A DNA stretch of 43,680 nucleotides from a virus. Shown piece by piece: positions 25,965 through 32,747 of the stretch; positions within the stretch are counted from its first letter, which is position 1, and each line of letters opens with the position of its first letter. The stretch lies in the IMG/VR virus record IMGVR_UViG_3300023184_000231, positions 1-43,680 of that record, one strand, 5' to 3'. The position numbers and the translations under genes were made by a program. The notes under the pieces were generated by a model, which had not been told where the DNA came from, did not search any database, and worked only from the letters and a program-made list of their open reading frames with translations.

Positions 25965-26284
25965 TATGAGACGTCCTTAACTTTACAATGCCATTTTTTC
26001 TTATCGTCTTGGTGCCATCCATGCACATGAATAGTCCAACCAGCATCACGAACTGCACCTACATTCTCATGGTCTGCAATCTTCTTAACTCTTGCCGACA
26101 TATTGCCTGCGGTTGTTGTTTGAACAACTAAAGTTTCTTTTCCTTTTAAACATAAGAGGTCTCCAAAGCCATAAAGGTCTTTTCTTATATTTGCACCCGG
26201 TATCCATTTCTCTACAACATCAACGAGGTATCCTTCTTCTCGTAATTTAGCCAAAGACAACTGGGTAGGTGATTTACTTGCCAT
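25964..26284 (-). CDS. PD-(D/E)xK-like nuclease (VRR-NUC/resolvase type) with Gln variant
   Basis: A 106-residue protein with GFGDLLCLKGKETLVVQTTTAGNMSARVKKI (about 39-69): an aspartate, then a strand ending VQTTT where classical enzymes have ExK. Phage proteins of this kind are often labelled Holliday-junction resolvase. In a nin-like block just before Q it sits where lambda keeps rap/rusA-type resolvases. The missing ExK residue makes activity uncertain. It overlaps the Q-like start by one base. Confidence 0.6.
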   Translation of the reverse strand: MASKSPTQLSLAKLREEGYLVDVVEKWIPGANIRKDLYGFGDLLCLKGKETLVVQTTTAGNMSARVKKIADHENVGAVRDAGWTIHVHGWHQDDKKKWHCKVKDVS

Positions 26285-26444
26285 CGTTTATCTTCTGCAA
26301 CTCACCTGTAGACTTATTAAGCTCGTATTCATAAGCATGTGGTGATACGTCAGGACTGTTTTCTTTTCTCTTAAAAATCTTATCCCAGTTATTTTCAAAT
26401 ACTTTTTTATCTTTTATTGGTCTTTGTGAGCTTCCTTTACCCAT
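26274..26444 (-). CDS. 56-residue conserved small phage protein
   Basis: A 56-residue polar protein beginning MGKGSSQRP with NNWDKIFKRKE and HAYEYELNKSTGE. Small proteins with the MGKGS...NWDxIF pattern recur in recombination/replication regions of phages; the function is unknown to me. It starts one base within the end of the YbcO-like gene and overlaps the nuclease start by 11 bases. Confidence 0.7.
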   Translation of the reverse strand: MGKGSSQRPIKDKKVFENNWDKIFKRKENSPDVSPHAYEYELNKSTGELQKINDGK

Positions 26445-26737
26445 TACTTTACCTCCAGATGTCCGCTAATAAATAAATATCCTATAGTTTTACGATGTGC
26501 TTCTTCCCACGCTGCTATTCTATCCTGTTTATCTAACGTCTTATCATTGTCTATCATGTGGTGGCATTGATTACATAAAAAAGCTATGCGATAATCATGC
26601 GACTTAATTCCGGTACCTTTACCGTCCCTTAGTTGGTTAGAATGTGCAGCTACTATCGTTCCATCTTGCATAGAACACATCATACATGGTGCTCCGTTAG
26701 CTAACTTAAGTAGTTTATGACTTCTATAATTACTCAT
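26444..26737 (-). CDS. YbcO-like (DUF1364) nuclease-fold protein
   Basis: A 97-residue HNH-related zinc protein: CMMCSMQDGTIVAAHSNQ (C18, C21, H32) and FLCNQCHHMID (about 53-63). The spacing and the GTGIKSHDYRIA block match lambda-prophage YbcO/DUF1364. It probably cuts branched or single-stranded DNA in recombination. It overlaps the NinB-like gene by 8 bases, the same neighbourhood as in lambdoid nin regions. Confidence 0.75.
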   Translation of the reverse strand: MSNYRSHKLLKLANGAPCMMCSMQDGTIVAAHSNQLRDGKGTGIKSHDYRIAFLCNQCHHMIDNDKTLDKQDRIAAWEEAHRKTIGYLFISGHLEVK

Positions 26738-27086
26738 CCCATCCCCAACCGTAACTTTGAGCCCATATTTCTATCTCTTGTTGGTAAGATGCCATTTCAC
26801 TAGTGGTAAGTTTAGTAGTGGACTTAATAAGTTCTACTGGGTTACCTGCTATTTCCGTTTGAAAGCGCAAGAACTTGTATCCCATAAGTTCGTGTATCTT
26901 ATCTTTCTCAACCCCTAGATGATTACCTACGCTTGTATATAATTCCCAAAGACGTAAATTTTGCTCAAGACTTCTGTTAAGCTTTGTATCTGCTACCGTG
27001 ACTCGCCAGTGCTTTGTCCAGTCAAGGTTTTTTAACTTCTCTATAAGATTCGGTAGGTTTTGCTGCGTGAGTGACCATTTTATCAT
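26730..27086 (-). CDS. NinB-like recombination mediator
   Basis: A 118-residue protein with VTVADTKLNRSLEQNLRLWELYTSVGNHLG (about 30-59), the NinB/Orf hallmark NRSLEQNxxLW. Lambda Orf/NinB binds SSB-coated DNA and helps load the annealing protein, so it would assist the DUF1071 annealing protein (32952-33353) and SSB-like protein (33977-34219). Start ATG at 27086 lies close to a GGAAAG element; a 54-residue gene upstream overlaps it by 65 bases. Confidence 0.75.
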   Translation of the reverse strand: MIKWSLTQQNLPNLIEKLKNLDWTKHWRVTVADTKLNRSLEQNLRLWELYTSVGNHLGVEKDKIHELMGYKFLRFQTEIAGNPVELIKSTTKLTTSEMASYQQEIEIWAQSYGWGWDE

Positions 27087-27186
27087 CTTTCCATCCTTTA
27101 GACTTAATTATTTTTCCATCATTAAAAGTAACTTTATATTCACAATTACCAAATAACTTAAACCAATTACTATCTTCAAATTTCAT
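27022..27186 (-). CDS. 54-residue protein coupled to the helicase gene
   Basis: A 54-residue polar protein (FEDSNWFKLFGNCEYKVTFNDGKIIKSKGW). Its ATG overlaps the helicase stop as ATGA (27183-27186), strong evidence that it is translated, although it then overlaps the NinB-like gene by 65 bases. The alternating strand pattern suggests a small beta fold. Function unknown. Confidence 0.6.
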   Translation of the reverse strand: MKFEDSNWFKLFGNCEYKVTFNDGKIIKSKGWKDDKMVTHAAKPTESYREVKKP

Positions 27187-28097
27187 AGTGGACTATCTCT
27201 GTAACGTAATGACTTTGGGTCAAACCATAATGGTATTCTTCCTTCCCACTCATAATGACGCTGCTTTGTTAAGTTCATATAAGCATCAGGCACAACATTC
27301 ATGTCTTGATCTTTTAAATTACCAAATGCTATGTCTTCCTCTTTTTTCTTATTTCTAAAAATAGTGCAACAGTTGTCAGCTAAGTTTGTAATGTTGCTAC
27401 TTCCCATAACGTCAAATTTAGATGGAGAATGATTTATCTCATCTATGGTTTTTCTACTATGAGCAACTAGATGAATATGTATGTTCAAATCTCTAGCTGC
27501 AATACATATCTGATCTAAAAATTTTTTCTGTCCGTTATAATCATCTTCATTTATAGAACACTTCATTAAACTGTCTATCACAAAATGTTGCACTCCTAAT
27601 TGCTCAGCTCCATAGTAAACTACACTTAAAACTTTATTTGCGTTTGTAGAGCCTAGTTGATCATATAACCATAGTTTTTCATTTGCCTTTGTTAAAAAAT
27701 CCTCTATGTAAGAATCTGTAGGCATATCACTTCCTAATGATTGCCTTATAAATCTTGCTAATGTAGACTTAGGTGTCATCTCAAAAGAAGCAACTAAACA
27801 TTTATAATTTTTTAATAGATGCAATGTTACATAATTTAATAGCATACTTTTACCATGACCTGAATAACCTGACCATATAGTAACCTCGCCAGGTCGTAAT
27901 CTCCATAAATCATGAGTTTTAGCAAATGGTAAAGTAGCTCCACTTTGCATTTCTCCATTAAAATAATTAATGGTAGACTCTAAATAAGTAATTGGACTTT
28001 TAATCTTTAAATATTCTTCTGATTCTCTTGTAAAAAAATAATTTTTTATCTTATCTTCGTTAATAATTAAATCTTGAACTTTTTTATCTAGTGACAT
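27183..28097 (-). CDS. DnaB/T7 gp4-like replicative helicase
   Basis: A 304-residue RecA-fold helicase: Walker A SGYSGHGKS (76-84), FEMTPKSTLARFIRQ (typical H1a region), Walker B HFVIDS (about 170-175), and LVAHSRK (motif H3) near 208-214. It lacks the DnaB N-terminal domain and a primase domain. It unwinds phage DNA at the fork and probably works with the zinc-finger protein encoded directly upstream (10-base overlap) and host polymerase. Confidence 0.85.
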   Translation of the reverse strand: MSLDKKVQDLIINEDKIKNYFFTRESEEYLKIKSPITYLESTINYFNGEMQSGATLPFAKTHDLWRLRPGEVTIWSGYSGHGKSMLLNYVTLHLLKNYKCLVASFEMTPKSTLARFIRQSLGSDMPTDSYIEDFLTKANEKLWLYDQLGSTNANKVLSVVYYGAEQLGVQHFVIDSLMKCSINEDDYNGQKKFLDQICIAARDLNIHIHLVAHSRKTIDEINHSPSKFDVMGSSNITNLADNCCTIFRNKKKEEDIAFGNLKDQDMNVVPDAYMNLTKQRHYEWEGRIPLWFDPKSLRYRDSPL

Positions 28098-28501
28098 AGT
28101 TCATAAGCCTCTTTTATCCTATGATAAGCTAAAATTAATCTTTCAGTATCTGTATTATCTAATTTTTTACCTTTAGATAAATCTAATGCAGCAATAGCAC
28201 ATAACAGTACTTCGTTAGAAAGTGTTGTCAATACAGCATAGGGATTAAATGCTCTTTTTAAAGACTTGTAATTATTTTCTAATTTATCAGGAAATAAATC
28301 ATCAAATCTAATCCCAACAGCATCTAATATTTCATTAGTGGGGCAACCAGAAAAGCAATGTATAAGAATTCTTCCATCTTTAGTATATTTTATACCAACA
28401 GATGGGGATTTATCATCGTGAACTGGACATAGGCATTGCCATTGATCAGACCCTGACTTGTAAACTCTTTCGAACTTAGAAAGTATTTCATTTATTTCCA
28501 T
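28088..28501 (-). CDS. CHC2 zinc-finger primase-like protein without catalytic domain
   Basis: A 137-residue protein with the primase zinc-binding domain: CPVHDDKSPSVGI (C25, H28) and IHCFSGCPTNEIL (C49, C53). The Toprim catalytic domain that should follow is absent; the rest is helical and unrecognised. It resembles the split-off N-terminal part of a T7-like primase-helicase whose helicase half is the next gene. It may recognise primer sites and recruit host primase, by inference. Confidence 0.75.
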   Translation of the reverse strand: MEINEILSKFERVYKSGSDQWQCLCPVHDDKSPSVGIKYTKDGRILIHCFSGCPTNEILDAVGIRFDDLFPDKLENNYKSLKRAFNPYAVLTTLSNEVLLCAIAALDLSKGKKLDNTDTERLILAYHRIKEAYELCH

Positions 28502-28586
28502 ATAATCTCCTTTTATATGCTTTTATATTCTTTAATCTTATATTATCTTCTATTATATTATATCTAACATAGGTTGTATATAAGCA

Positions 28587-28874
28587 TTATATATTAATTA
28601 TATTATCAGGCTCTAACCAATCCTTTAACTCAATTAAAACCTTGTTTATAAAGACAATTTCTTTGTGAAGTCTAAATGCAATTTTTCTAGCATCAGGTAA
28701 TTCACCATTTTTTTCAGATGCCAAGCACCAAAGCTCAAACAATGTTGCTTTTTGAGTATCTGTCAAAGCATGCCAGTCAGGATCATTTATAATGTCTCTC
28801 CCGTAGCACTTAAACCAAACCATAGAGCTTTTATTTTTAAAATGTTGAAATTTGCTCCAATTTCTAATTCTCAT
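28587..28874 (-). CDS. Replication initiator-like small protein
   Basis: A 95-residue protein with the opening RNWSKFQHFKNKSSMVWFKCYGRDIIND, a motif found at the start of many phage replication proteins (RxxNWxxFQHxKxRxPPWIKLY). The following helices (ALTDTQKATLFELWCLAS, ARKIAFRLHKEIVFINKVLIEL) look like a winged helix. It is short, so probably the DNA-binding part only. It is the second gene of the leftward operon. An 85-base AT-rich gap separates it from the zinc-finger gene, which has SD GGAG. Confidence 0.65.
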   Translation of the reverse strand: MRIRNWSKFQHFKNKSSMVWFKCYGRDIINDPDWHALTDTQKATLFELWCLASEKNGELPDARKIAFRLHKEIVFINKVLIELKDWLEPDNIINI

Positions 28875-28888
28875 ATAATCTCCAGTAT

Positions 28889-29053
28889 TTATTTGTTATC
28901 TAAATATTTTAATACTTGCTCTTTTATCCATTTAGATCCGCCTAAGCCTTGGATAATATGTTTGTATTCTAATGGCAGCATATATTTAACTCCAGCGGTA
29001 GGTATTGCATTTTTAGGTCTACCTGCCCCTTTTCTTTTTCCGCCTCTACTCAT
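28889..29053 (-). CDS. 54-residue basic DNA-binding-like protein
   Basis: I start the protein at 29053. It has a basic start, SRGGKRKGAGRPKN, which includes an AT-hook-like GRP core, then a helical part ending with WIKEQVLKYLDNK. It is the first gene of the leftward operon beside the divergent promoter region, so an operator-binding regulator or origin-binding role is attractive. An in-frame ATG 42 bases further upstream would add 14 residues but leaves the divergent promoter region shorter. Confidence 0.6.
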   Translation of the reverse strand: MSRGGKRKGAGRPKNAIPTAGVKYMLPLEYKHIIQGLGGSKWIKEQVLKYLDNK

Positions 29054-29099
29054 TGATTTATAACCCCTTTTTATTAGAAAAGTTGATAATAACATGTTT

Positions 29100-29129
29100 T
29101 TGAAAAAAAGTGTTTACTTTTCCTATAAT
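29100..29129 (+). promoter_or_regulatory. Promoter P1 of the rightward operon, with inverted-repeat operator box
   Basis: -35 TTGAAA (29100-29105), 18-base spacer, -10 TATAAT (29124-29129). The spacer holds a perfect inverted repeat, AAAAGT-gttt-ACTTTT (29106-29121). The same 15-base core AAGTGTTTACTTTTC recurs in front of the second block of the rightward operon (32522-32536). A palindrome AACATGTT lies just upstream (29091-29098), also repeated there. A repressor or activator site is likely; the binding protein is unknown. Confidence 0.65.
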
Positions 29130-29176
29130 TATAATATATGATTACGTTGTAATTTAGATAAACATTGGAGATAATA

Positions 29177-30019
29177 ATGGCAAATGAATTTGGAAAGGCA
29201 ATTGATAAAACATTTTTAAGTATAGACCAGGCTGAAACAAGAGGTTTTTTACATAGAGATTATATTGCCCACTGCTTAAGATGGACTCATGTAGTTAAAT
29301 GGATTTCTGCAAGCAGTAGATATAAAACAGCTAAAGTATTAGACATAGGATGCGGTAAGGAAATGCCGTTAGCAAAATTATTACATTCATCGAGACTTGC
29401 GCCATTGTTTTATGCAGCAGCAGATGTTTCTAAAATAGAAATGCCTCAACATTTTGCTACGTCAACATGGAAGCCTAATCAACTACTACCTGAAACAGAC
29501 GCAGCTTTATTAACTGTAGACAAGTTAGAGCACCAACCAAATGTTATAGTTTGTTTTGAAGTTTTAGAGCATATAGAACCTGAACACTGTAGGAGAATGA
29601 TGTTAAATTTTTCTAAGTTAATAGAACCAGGAGGAACAGTATTTTTATCTACTCCATGCTATGACAGTAAAGTTGGCGCTGCAGCAAATCATGTAAATGA
29701 AATGACATACCAAGCATTTGGAGCGGCTTTAGAGGATACTGGCTGGAGAATTCAAGGGCATTGGGGAACATTTGCATCTATTAAAGATTATAAAGACGTA
29801 TTAACGCAAGATCTAAAAGATTTATTTGATAAGTTTAAAGGGTATTATGATTCAAATTACCTAGCAACAGTTTTTGCTCCATTGTATCCGCAATTATCAA
29901 GAAATTGTATCTGGGAATTAAAATTTGATAAAGAGTCTGACTTAAGATTATTTCCAAGCTTAAAGGATGTAGATGGTCCATGGGGCAGTAGTGATAAATG
30001 GAAAGAATTATTAACTTAA
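29177..30019 (+). CDS. Class I SAM-dependent methyltransferase
   Basis: A 280-residue protein with motif I VLDIGCGKEMP (54-64) and the post-II/IV region NVIVCFEVLEHIEPEHCRRM (about 122-141), a UbiG/small-molecule type; there is no DPPY. SD GGAG lies 6 bases upstream of the ATG at 29177. It is the first gene of the nucleotide operon, separated from the MazG-like gene by 9 bases with its own SD. Its substrate could be a nucleotide, a sugar or a quinone-like molecule; I cannot tell. Confidence 0.7.
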   Translation: MANEFGKAIDKTFLSIDQAETRGFLHRDYIAHCLRWTHVVKWISASSRYKTAKVLDIGCGKEMPLAKLLHSSRLAPLFYAAADVSKIEMPQHFATSTWKPNQLLPETDAALLTVDKLEHQPNVIVCFEVLEHIEPEHCRRMMLNFSKLIEPGGTVFLSTPCYDSKVGAAANHVNEMTYQAFGAALEDTGWRIQGHWGTFASIKDYKDVLTQDLKDLFDKFKGYYDSNYLATVFAPLYPQLSRNCIWELKFDKESDLRLFPSLKDVDGPWGSSDKWKELLT

Positions 30020-30028
30020 GGAGATCGT

Positions 30029-30433
30029 ATGGCTACAAATTATCAAGATATTATTAATTTTCACAATAAGTTTGGCTTAAAGTACGACGGCAAACCTATG
30101 TTATTAGATAAAAATACTACTGACTTTAGAATTAAATTTATACAAGAGGAGTTAAATGAACTTATTGACTCATCAAATAACAATGACATTGTAGGAATGG
30201 CAGATGCTTTAGTAGATATTGTATATGTTGCAATGGGAACAGCTTATATGATGGGTCTTCCATGGCAAGAGTTATGGTCAGAAGTACAAAGATCTAATAT
30301 GGAAAAAGTAAGAGCACTAAGCTCATCTGAATCTAAAAGAAATACATCTCTAGATGTTGTCAAACCAAAAGGTTGGACTCCACCTAATCTTGAATTAATT
30401 ATTAGTGATGCAGCAAACAAAGATGAAATATAA
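30029..30433 (+). CDS. MazG/HisE-like nucleoside triphosphate pyrophosphohydrolase
   Basis: A 134-residue all-alpha NTP pyrophosphohydrolase-like protein: metal ligands in FIQEELNELID (about 36-46) and MADALVDIVYVAMG (about 56-69), matching the EExxE...D/ExxD pattern. Such enzymes split dNTP to dNMP and pyrophosphate. In this operon a dCTP-cleaving role, equal to T4 gp56, would supply dCMP to the hydroxymethylase and keep plain dC out of phage DNA; that substrate is inferred. SD AAGGAG precedes the ATG. Confidence 0.75.
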   Translation: MATNYQDIINFHNKFGLKYDGKPMLLDKNTTDFRIKFIQEELNELIDSSNNNDIVGMADALVDIVYVAMGTAYMMGLPWQELWSEVQRSNMEKVRALSSSESKRNTSLDVVKPKGWTPPNLELIISDAANKDEI

Positions 30434-31292
30434 ATTGATACTTGAAGGTCCTGATGGCGCTGGAAAATCTACACTAGCTAAGTCTATTGGAAAAACTTGG
30501 CATCATGGTTATTACGACGATGCAAAGGAAATGTTTTGTGAGGTTGCAAAATCAATATTAAGTGAGTGTCAAGTCATAGATAGGTGTCATTATTCTGAAA
30601 TAGTATATTCAGGCATTCATAGGAATGAAAAACAAAGGCTTGGAAGCAGGATACGTATGCTAGATAGATTAATTTTATCAAAAAAATATATAGTAGTTAA
30701 ATGCTTACCAGATTATGAGGTATGCTACAAGGCATGGTCAAGTGGTAGAGACGAGATGGTTAAAGATGAAGTAAAATTTAAAAAAATTTACCAGTCTTAT
30801 TCTAATTTAGAAATTAACACACCTCATGTTGTATATGATTGGACTAAAGATAGCATTAAAACTTTAGAAGTTAAAATTAGCAATTTAAATTTATACGATA
30901 ATAAAGGTCCAGGTATAGGAAACTTTAAACCTGGAAATATTTTGTTAGTTGGAGATAAGACAAACGATAAAGATTTTGGAGGCATTGATATTCCATTTGT
31001 GTCATGGTCAGGTTGTAGTCCATGGTTATCAGACCAGTTAGACAAGTCAAGTATATCTGAATCTGAATTATATTTTGTTAACTGTATTACCACTAGCAAT
31101 GAATTAACATCTGCTAATTTTATAAGTATATTAAAGCCAAGATTAGTAATTGCTTTAGGTGAACATGCGGCAAAATGGTGTGAATTAAATAAAGTGCAGC
31201 ATGAAAGAATTAGTCATCCTCAATATTGGAAGCGTTTTAATTCTAAAAAAATATATCCATTAATTGATATTTTAAAAAAGGCTACAGTATGA
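30423..31292 (+). CDS. dNMP (thymidylate-like) kinase fused to UDG-superfamily-like domain
   Basis: A 289-residue two-domain protein. Residues 1-~155 are a P-loop nucleotide kinase: Walker A GPDGAGKST (9-17), DRCHYSE (53-59) and a lid with SSGRDEM (106-112). Residues ~170-289 resemble family 4-type uracil-DNA glycosylases: ILLVGDKTNDKDFGG (173-187, where GEAPG is expected), PFVSWSG (191-197), LYFVN (216-220), LVIALGEHAAK (241-251) and SHPQYWKRF (264-272). The catalytic GEAPG is altered. Start 30423 is internal to the end of the MazG-like gene; the stop overlaps the next ATG (ATGA). Confidence 0.7.
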   Translation: MKYKLILEGPDGAGKSTLAKSIGKTWHHGYYDDAKEMFCEVAKSILSECQVIDRCHYSEIVYSGIHRNEKQRLGSRIRMLDRLILSKKYIVVKCLPDYEVCYKAWSSGRDEMVKDEVKFKKIYQSYSNLEINTPHVVYDWTKDSIKTLEVKISNLNLYDNKGPGIGNFKPGNILLVGDKTNDKDFGGIDIPFVSWSGCSPWLSDQLDKSSISESELYFVNCITTSNELTSANFISILKPRLVIALGEHAAKWCELNKVQHERISHPQYWKRFNSKKIYPLIDILKKATV

Positions 31293-32056
31293 GTCAACAA
31301 GAAAAATATTTAGAGATATATGAAGATTTAATTACTTATGGCAAAGAAAGATCACCTAGAAATTTGTTAACAAAAGAAATAGAAAATTATCATGTTGAGT
31401 TTTTGCCTAACCACCAATTTATTAATTTTGAATCTAGAAAATTAAATATAAATTATATAAAAAAAGAAATTCAATGGTATTTTAAGGGTGATTTATATGA
31501 CTTAAGCATTTGTGATGAAGCATCTATATGGAAAAAATGCGTAACAAATGGAAAATTAAATAGCAATTACGGGCATTATTTATTTAGCAATGTTGGCTTG
31601 GGCTTTGTGGTAAATGAACTGTTAAAAGATAACGATTCAAGAAGGGCTTTAGTATCTATATTTGACTCACACAAGCACTTATACTCTGATAATAATGATG
31701 TTCCATGCACATGCACTTTAGGATTCAGAATAAGAGATGGGAAATTAAATATGACAGTTCATATGAGAAGTCAAGACGCAGTCTATGGTTTAGGTAACGA
31801 TTTACCATTTTTTAATTTGTGCTGGGAAGTAGTATCTGTATTACTTAATGTTGAACAAGGTAAATACCATCATTTTGTTGAGTCATTTCATATATATGAA
31901 AAGCATTTTGACATGGTAAATAAGATCTTGGATGATGATAATTTTACAGAAATTACAAGACCTAAAATTGCTTTAATAGATGCCAAGCAGTTAATAAATG
32001 CTCTTTACCCATCAGCAGATAGTGATTTCATGAGGTGGTTACATGATAAGACCTAG
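31289..32056 (+). CDS. dCMP hydroxymethylase-like thymidylate synthase family enzyme
   Basis: A 255-residue thymidylate-synthase-fold enzyme. Conserved residues: glutamate of KEIQW (E60), NSNYG (91-95), DSRR (116-119), nucleophile C140 in VPCTCT, RSQD (160-163), and HIY (201-203). The pyrimidine-reading residue is D171 in GLGND, where thymidylate synthase has asparagine (N177 in E. coli) and T4 dCMP hydroxymethylase has aspartate. NSNYG, the CT after the nucleophile and MRSxD...ND also match T4 gp42 as I recall it. It probably makes 5-hydroxymethyl-dCMP (or 5-methyl-dCMP) for phage DNA. Confidence 0.75.
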   Translation: MSQQEKYLEIYEDLITYGKERSPRNLLTKEIENYHVEFLPNHQFINFESRKLNINYIKKEIQWYFKGDLYDLSICDEASIWKKCVTNGKLNSNYGHYLFSNVGLGFVVNELLKDNDSRRALVSIFDSHKHLYSDNNDVPCTCTLGFRIRDGKLNMTVHMRSQDAVYGLGNDLPFFNLCWEVVSVLLNVEQGKYHHFVESFHIYEKHFDMVNKILDDDNFTEITRPKIALIDAKQLINALYPSADSDFMRWLHDKT

Positions 32057-32483
32057 TATTGATGAGTATTTTATAGATATGGCTAAGTTAGTGTCAACAC
32101 GTGGAACTTGTATACGCAGAAAAGTAGGTTGCGTTTTAGTGTCTAGGGATAATAAAGTACTTGCTACCGGTTACAACGGAGTACCATCTGGATTTTCACA
32201 TTGCATTGATGAGCCTTGCGATGGAGCATCTTATGCATCTGGTCATGGATTAGACAAATGTGAAGCCATTCATGCAGAAATGAACGCAGTGATTCACTGT
32301 AATGACATTAAGATGATATATACCGCATACTGTACAACAGCGCCATGTATTCATTGTATAAAAGTGTTACTTAATACTTCATGCAAAAGATTGGTTATAT
32401 TTGAATCTTATCCCCATTCCGAAACAAGTAAAAAATTATGGCATCAAGACAACAGAATATGGCATTCTATAAAAAAGTCTTAA
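32043..32483 (+). CDS. dCMP deaminase
   Basis: A 146-residue zinc deaminase: HAEMNAV (zinc histidine and catalytic glutamate, residues 79-85) and TAPCIHCIKVLL (zinc cysteines, about 100-111), with RRKVGCVLVSRDNKVLATGYNGVPSG typical of the ComEB/dCMP deaminase family. It turns dCMP into dUMP for dTMP synthesis. It overlaps the hydroxymethylase gene by 14 bases, so the operon both uses dCMP for modification and drains it toward thymidylate. Confidence 0.88.
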   Translation: MIRPSIDEYFIDMAKLVSTRGTCIRRKVGCVLVSRDNKVLATGYNGVPSGFSHCIDEPCDGASYASGHGLDKCEAIHAEMNAVIHCNDIKMIYTAYCTTAPCIHCIKVLLNTSCKRLVIFESYPHSETSKKLWHQDNRIWHSIKKS

Positions 32484-32488
32484 TAATC

Positions 32489-32555
32489 AACATGTTATAA
32501 AATATTAAAATATTTGAAAATAAGTGTTTACTTTTCATAAATAGACAGATATAAT
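32489..32555 (+). promoter_or_regulatory. Promoter P2 of the rightward operon with the same operator box as P1
   Basis: -35 TTTACT (32527-32532), 17-base spacer, -10 TATAAT (32550-32555). The -35 lies in the box AAGTGTTTACTTTTC (32522-32536), identical to that at P1. As at P1, an A-rich TTGAAAA lies just upstream and AACATGTT occurs at 32489-32496. It drives the recombination block. Confidence 0.65.
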
Positions 32556-32589
32556 GCTTGTGTAGTGCATTTTAATTTGGAGATTATAA

Positions 32590-32685
32590 ATGAAAATTAA
32601 GACAATGATAATGCTGTCAATAGCATTTTGGGGTTATGTTTGGCTTTGTTTGCACATTATGGGTAAGTTAGCAGGTGTAATATGA
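32590..32685 (+). CDS. 31-residue single-span membrane protein
   Basis: A small protein with three basic residues at its start (MKIKTM), a hydrophobic span (IMLSIAFWGYVWLCLHIMG) and a short tail. SD GGAG lies 7-8 bases upstream of the ATG. Its stop overlaps the next ATG (ATGA). Tiny membrane proteins expressed early often act on host envelope functions, but this one is unrecognised. Confidence 0.55.
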   Translation: MKIKTMIMLSIAFWGYVWLCLHIMGKLAGVI

Positions 32686-32747
32686 ATAAATGGTTATGGC
32701 TGTTTCTTTTTGTGTTTTGGGGGTATTTTATATGTCGATTACTTTAG
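32682..32747 (+). CDS. 21-residue hydrophobic peptide
   Basis: The ATG is coupled to the stop of the preceding membrane protein (ATGA). The product is almost all membrane-spanning (KWLWLFLFVFWGYFICRLL). Pairing of two coupled tiny membrane proteins suggests a joint function. It is too short to rate strongly. Confidence 0.4.
   Translation: MNKWLWLFLFVFWGYFICRLL

Noticed and set aside
29177-30019. DNA adenine or cytosine methyltransferase
   Set aside because: Has a GCG motif I and EVLEH region but lacks DPPY/PC catalytic motifs; small-molecule type is more likely.
31289-32056. Ordinary thymidylate synthase (ThyA)
   Set aside because: Asp replaces the dUMP-reading Asn and the PCH signature is PCT, both as in dCMP hydroxymethylases.
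32498-32516. AT-rich palindrome (AAATATT-AA-AATATTT) as terminator of the nucleotide block
   Set aside because: No GC in the stem and no T-run follow; more likely part of an AT-rich promoter upstream element.
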